Assembly (NCBI GenBank): GCA_016930435.1
Contig: JAFGGQ010000132.1
Location: forward strand, 1-17,813
Source of the DNA: a bacterium
GTDB taxonomy: Bacteria; UBP14; UBA6098; JAFGQG01
Length of the DNA: 17,813 nucleotides
Direction: 5' to 3'
Under the pieces are notes generated by a model. It saw nothing but the letters and a program-made list of their open reading frames with translations, had not been told where the DNA came from and did not search any database. Positions within the stretch are counted from its first letter, which is position 1. Each line of letters begins with the position of its first letter. The translations under genes and the position numbers were made by a program. Shown one piece after another: positions 15,101 to 17,813 of the stretch.

Positions 15101-17749
15101 AAAGGTTCCAAAATCCTGCCCCACGTTTACTATCCAGTAATAAGAATATTCTGTGGAAGCGGTTATTTGAAAGGAGAGATTGGCGGAACCGTGGCCCGGT
15201 AAATATTGGAGCAATGCTCCGGAAGATGGGTCGGTAATTGCGAATGTTTTTGAAATATATTCGAACTGCAGTGGATTTGGCAGGGGAGTGTAATATGTAT
15301 AGGTGGTTCTTATAGGTGTGGTTCTTTCTTTGCCCCATACAGTTCTATAAAAGATATTTGAATACAGGGAATTTTCGGGTGTCGGCCGGGTCATAGTAGG
15401 TTCTTCCCCGCCCAGATTAAGCACCGCAATGTATTCCCGGCGTGGGTAGGGAACCCATCCCAGATCAGTATCATAGGCTTCCCGGAGTATATAGCCGGAA
15501 TCCACAAAAGCAAATCCCTCATAGCTTTCGATGTTTTGAAGCACCAGTCTTTTGATGACTATCTCTCCGAAATGGTCCTTTTCCATCCATTTATCCCAGC
15601 CCTCGTAATAATATATTGGACTGCCCAGAAGCGAATCTCCCAGGGAATCAGGGCCGATATATCCGGTCCCTTCATGAATAGCGGCTCCTACCGCCATTTG
15701 AACAAGCGGAGGTGGGTCTATCCATAGTTCCCATGAAGCATAAGGATCATAAAACTGGTAACCGGGAACGGTTTCGATATTCCAAACTGCCCGGTAAGCC
15801 CTGATCTCGTCGCCGGGTTCAGTAATATCGACAATACCGTCACCATCGGTGTCTTCGGCGCGGTTACCGTCGCCATCTATATCTTCATATTCTCCCGACC
15901 AGGGATTCAGCCAGTAGATACTCTCAAGGATCAGTGAATCGGGATAGGGATGAATGGTTGAGCGATCCAGCCAGGCATCGGGATCAGCGTCGGAGTCCAT
16001 ATTGAAAGTGACACTTCCCAGACTTTCCGAGCCCTTAAGGATGTCAACGAATGTTCCACCTGGGGTACGGATTATAGGGATACTCATTTCATCTACCCAA
16101 TATATGGGAACATCCAGGGGAATGTACTGGACATAACGGGTATGCAAAGCTTCGGTGCGCTCCTTGTTTTCCATGATCATAAAAATCTTGAAGGGCTGGA
16201 AGTACTCACCCAGTATATTCTTCCAGTTCAGGTCGGCATCGGCTTCTATCCGGGCATTGAAGAGCATCTGAGCCCACAAACTGTTACGGTAAGTCCAGCG
16301 TTCATTAAGCGTGACCGGCTCCTGGAAGCCAACCATACAGGAAGATACCCTCATTTCGGTGCTGTAATCGAGGTATGAATCAATATTCTCTACACGTGGA
16401 TCCTCGATCGGAGGAGTTGCCAGAAGATACACGATAGTCTGCTCAGAATTCGGGCTTAGCGCAGGCAATTCAAAGGTAATAGCGTTACCGGCTACGGATG
16501 GCGTGGGCCCGGCAACTACCCCGGCATAATCAAAATACTCTTTTTTTGTTTCCACATGGGTAATATTGTAAATGGTTGAGCTGGAGAGGTTACGCAGTCT
16601 AATGGTTACCTGGAAAGTATCCTGGTCGTCCACCGGCAGAGCCATTGGAGCAATATCGGTGGATTCGATATCGGCATCGGTAAAAATACTCCGGATAACC
16701 ATCAGCTTTTCACTAAAAGCATAGAGCAGGGCATTGGCTACCCATTGCCATTGCGGTTCCCCGATTGGTACCAGGGTAGTTACTGCAGGCATCCCGGCGT
16801 TAATTACGATCCTTCCGCCGAAGGCTTCTGCCCCTTCTATACAAGCAACTGCGGTCTTCCCGCTGTCGGCGGGATCGGAAGTTGATGTGAACCGGACAAT
16901 AGCCCGAAGCGCATCGTCCAGGGTCGGGCCCATAATGGTGTACAGGTATTCACATGAACGAGTTAACGCCAAAGGGTGAGCGTCCTCGACAAATTGTATG
17001 CCAGCCAGAGCAAGGTCCGGGCCATCGACGGTGCTGGTGAAATCTACGCTTCCCGAAGGGATTATTCCTGCTGCCTCCAGAAAATAGGCGGCATTGCCCT
17101 CAGTATATAGCATACCACCACGGCCTAAAAAATTCCGCAACGTTGTGCCGATTTCCGGATAAAGGGTAATGATGCTATCCATAAAGGCTGTGGGAGGGTC
17201 CGAATACTCAAAGGCGGGTATGATCAATAATCTTACATTATGGGACATCGAGGCGATACTGGCTTCGTTCACCGTAATCACGTTACCACCAAGATCCAGG
17301 CTGACCGTGTTCGTAAAAAATTGCTGGAAATAATAATACTCCCAGCTTACCGTCTGACCGAAAGCATCCAGTAAGGAACTTTTAAAGATAGCAATACCTG
17401 GACTGCCGGTATAGTTGATAGAATAAGCCTCTTCCAGCATTTCCAGGTCAAAGAAGGCTTCAAACCGGGAACTGAAACTCTCGGACAGGGGAGCAGGGAA
17501 TAGGAAATGCCCATAACTTGCCCCATGATCGCCGGCAGACCATAGGATGGGGATCTCGCCGTAAGGATCGGCGATGGATGGTTCAAAATCACCTTGCTCA
17601 TGCCAGGAATTAATTGCGTGGTCAATAGCGAATTGGTAGGCAGAAATCAAATTAGCCTGGGAAAGGTCGGTTGGGATCAAGGATACACCACCCCATGAGA
17701 TGCTTATGAAAAATAGAACAAAATAAAAAACCAACAAAATGGCTTTCAT
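12140..17749 (-). CDS. Giant secreted protein (~1870 residues) with GATase-like N-terminal region, calcium-binding-like repeats, CARDB domain and PNPF sorting tail
   Basis: I start it at the second of two adjacent ATGs (17749), 5 nt from AGGAGG; the first (17752) would be 2 nt away. The signal peptide spans residues 1-21. Numbering from 17752: residues about 40-345 resemble a class I glutamine-amidotransferase/ThuA-like Rossmann region (VRLLIIPAF...LRNFLGRGGMLYTEG, then GGRIVINAGMPAVTTL) without a catalytic cysteine at the expected elbow. Residues 370-445 look like a DUF11-type beta domain. Residues 624-642 (DIDGDGNRAEDTDGDGIVD) and about 975-990 (DDDNFDFVDDWLDDKGD) resemble thrombospondin-3/EF-hand calcium loops. 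The long middle section (650-1650) is beta-rich and unassigned. A CARDB-like domain covers about 1670-1772 (ending GESNENNNSALFEI), followed by the sorting module at 1781-1870 (NWPNPFQDYTEF...NGTYIYKI...RAIRMR). It is probably a surface or extracellular structural protein; function is unknown. Confidence 0.9.
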   Translation of the reverse strand: MKAILLVFYFVLFFISISWGGVSLIPTDLSQANLISAYQFAIDHAINSWHEQGDFEPSIADPYGEIPILWSAGDHGASYGHFLFPAPLSESFSSRFEAFFDLEMLEEAYSINYTGSPGIAIFKSSLLDAFGQTVSWEYYYFQQFFTNTVSLDLGGNVITVNEASIASMSHNVRLLIIPAFEYSDPPTAFMDSIITLYPEIGTTLRNFLGRGGMLYTEGNAAYFLEAAGIIPSGSVDFTSTVDGPDLALAGIQFVEDAHPLALTRSCEYLYTIMGPTLDDALRAIVRFTSTSDPADSGKTAVACIEGAEAFGGRIVINAGMPAVTTLVPIGEPQWQWVANALLYAFSEKLMVIRSIFTDADIESTDIAPMALPVDDQDTFQVTIRLRNLSSSTIYNITHVETKKEYFDYAGVVAGPTPSVAGNAITFELPALSPNSEQTIVYLLATPPIEDPRVENIDSYLDYSTEMRVSSCMVGFQEPVTLNERWTYRNSLWAQMLFNARIEADADLNWKNILGEYFQPFKIFMIMENKERTEALHTRYVQYIPLDVPIYWVDEMSIPIIRTPGGTFVDILKGSESLGSVTFNMDSDADPDAWLDRSTIHPYPDSLILESIYWLNPWSGEYEDIDGDGNRAEDTDGDGIVDITEPGDEIRAYRAVWNIETVPGYQFYDPYASWELWIDPPPLVQMAVGAAIHEGTGYIGPDSLGDSLLGSPIYYYEGWDKWMEKDHFGEIVIKRLVLQNIESYEGFAFVDSGYILREAYDTDLGWVPYPRREYIAVLNLGGEEPTMTRPTPENSLYSNIFYRTVWGKERTTPIRTTYTYYTPLPNPLQFEYISKTFAITDPSSGALLQYLPGHGSANLSFQITASTEYSYYWIVNVGQDFGTFGYGEGVWQKLSDTEDGLGDGVFGYIIENIPKGIGGYQISLPMLDDSTYDLAAIVPDFYIFEEDDPDVGTEVEVWEFPFYYSVYIPQILIPPALDDDNFDFVDDWLDDKGDRFVNSTGYLHDKWPQFNGEYAESLYDLDPWPLVEIEGDLSVAHPGWYPGLDGEYGDDLCEKLGEVKLAINAHFQGAGREGLLKINDGAWLVNEEIFGGSPWVQFSHAQSAYAIANDVRVWRKGDPTLISLFADTVYMKYLIYDWGSYYGGRWTEPHEFDVDFDPWVQSFGYRQVALTTHIGGKEPLGLFEPDITTSARIDPDYDIHTVNILPWALGDSLLEARGYPSLETGAFLQVVIEVDNASHGHWYNTRIMPDLSGLGSTNAVLWYACYPRPLVPAHVDPATGEVIEEGDDPRTFHAGWRFNPSTEEVWLRIGESDGSALIPEIQASRRGYYVFHFLVDPALEPNKVHEINFVISGEERAYFETVTTPFGPFEVPGGKFAIVNRDGSGRIIEDPRFVIGQAQLNQFQTQLEDYVEILNPASDVRWCDIEPNAGMFDTLPAVSALVSPANQLSIGGIPYSSGFPLDEDNTEYWLVAKALVEIEAGGDDIPLDGGARVNYYDFQGSSRYASTSPIQVAARGPKFLLTNLISEVNGEPVEERGHFILTEGQNFLTASLICRNIGNDIGFEPVITVVLGDEVELDSVGGGFIASPLDGDSLLTITGIPHIPPGQARNIPVYINVGKVDGVDVIDLLWAFTTEYAYYRVSGSDTTRRIGEAMTNDTLRYSLDLYTGNNDFTLSNAEPAQGEEIILNLKVHHYGQAPVKDVVVRFSENDLQIGEDQIIENLNFVDSVATVSVPFTVTGYFHRLIAVVDPEGQFGESNENNNSALFEIIVKGGNPIQNLVNWPNPFQDYTEFVYLLTVPAMDVTIKIYTESGRLIKTIKHASANFGYNYEPWDGRDDDGDQIANGTYIYKIIVKTSEKTYEVNERAIRMR

Positions 17750-17754
17750 CATGG

Positions 17755-17760
17755 CCTCCT
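17755..17760 (-). promoter_or_regulatory. Ribosome binding site of the giant gene
   Basis: A perfect AGGAGG on the minus strand. Spacing is 5 nt to ATG 17749 and only 2 nt to ATG 17752, so the inner ATG is favoured. The remaining 53 bp to the window edge are AT-rich and too short to judge a promoter. Confidence 0.75.
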
Positions 17761-17813
17761 ATCGAAAGTGGAATAATCTTGCACTGAAATATCTTCAGAT
17801 AATTATTTACAAC

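Noticed and set aside
14642-15202. 186-codon plus-strand open frame inside the giant gene
   Set aside because: It is antisense to a continuous well-formed coding frame, shows no domain pattern, and has no convincing ribosome binding site. It is a shadow of the opposite strand.
1-17813. Mobile elements, CRISPR arrays, phage or defence genes
   Set aside because: No transposase, integrase, inverted terminal repeat, spaced direct repeats or defence-type domain was found on either strand.

Overview
The window appears to be chromosomal DNA from a bacterium of the Fibrobacteres-Chlorobi-Bacteroidetes (FCB) type, probably an uncultivated candidate lineage and not a classical Bacteroidetes. Three things point there. 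Four of the large secreted proteins end in a C-terminal module that opens with a (Y/W)PNPF motif, typical of type IX secretion (T9SS) sorting domains, and a fifth ends in a FlgD-like Ig module. A PorV/PorQ-like outer-membrane barrel is present. A small DUF3098-like membrane protein is present. Most genes have clear Shine-Dalgarno sequences, which many Bacteroidetes genes lack. The exact phylum cannot be fixed from this sequence.

Almost everything lies on the minus strand, so transcription runs right to left. From the right: a giant secreted protein of about 1870 residues (12140-17749); a 210-bp gap holding a possible 36-codon cationic ORF that abuts the next start; an isocitrate/isopropylmalate-family dehydrogenase (10811-11929); a secreted metallophosphoesterase (9345-10754); two tandem paralogous multi-domain secreted proteins (6875-9202 and 4300-6858); a small two-helix membrane protein (4007-4258); tRNA-Asp(GTC) with a good sigma70-type promoter (3851-3927); one plus-strand zinc-ribbon protein (3314-3724); then a triple-repeat OB-fold-like secreted protein (855-3101) followed 11 bp later by the PorV/PorQ-like outer-membrane protein, whose 3' end is cut by the left edge.

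The common thread is cell-surface and exported proteins. Six gene products carry N-terminal signal peptides. Four end in a short C-terminal module with YPNPF/WPNPF followed by a FlgD-like Ig fold and a terminal Leu/Met-Lys/Arg, so they are probably cargo for one outer-membrane secretion route. The OB-repeat protein ends in a related FlgD-like module without the PNPF motif and sits next to the barrel protein. The cytoplasmic genes (dehydrogenase, zinc ribbon, tRNA) have no obvious functional link to this group.

No mobile element, CRISPR array, phage gene or restriction/defence gene is visible. No stretch longer than 300 bp lacks a gene. The points most worth following are the domain gain between the tandem paralogs, the giant protein with a glutamine-amidotransferase-like N-terminal region, the OB-repeat/barrel gene pair, the unusual D-loop of tRNA-Asp and the small cationic ORF before the dehydrogenase. 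None of these amounts to a demonstrated new system.
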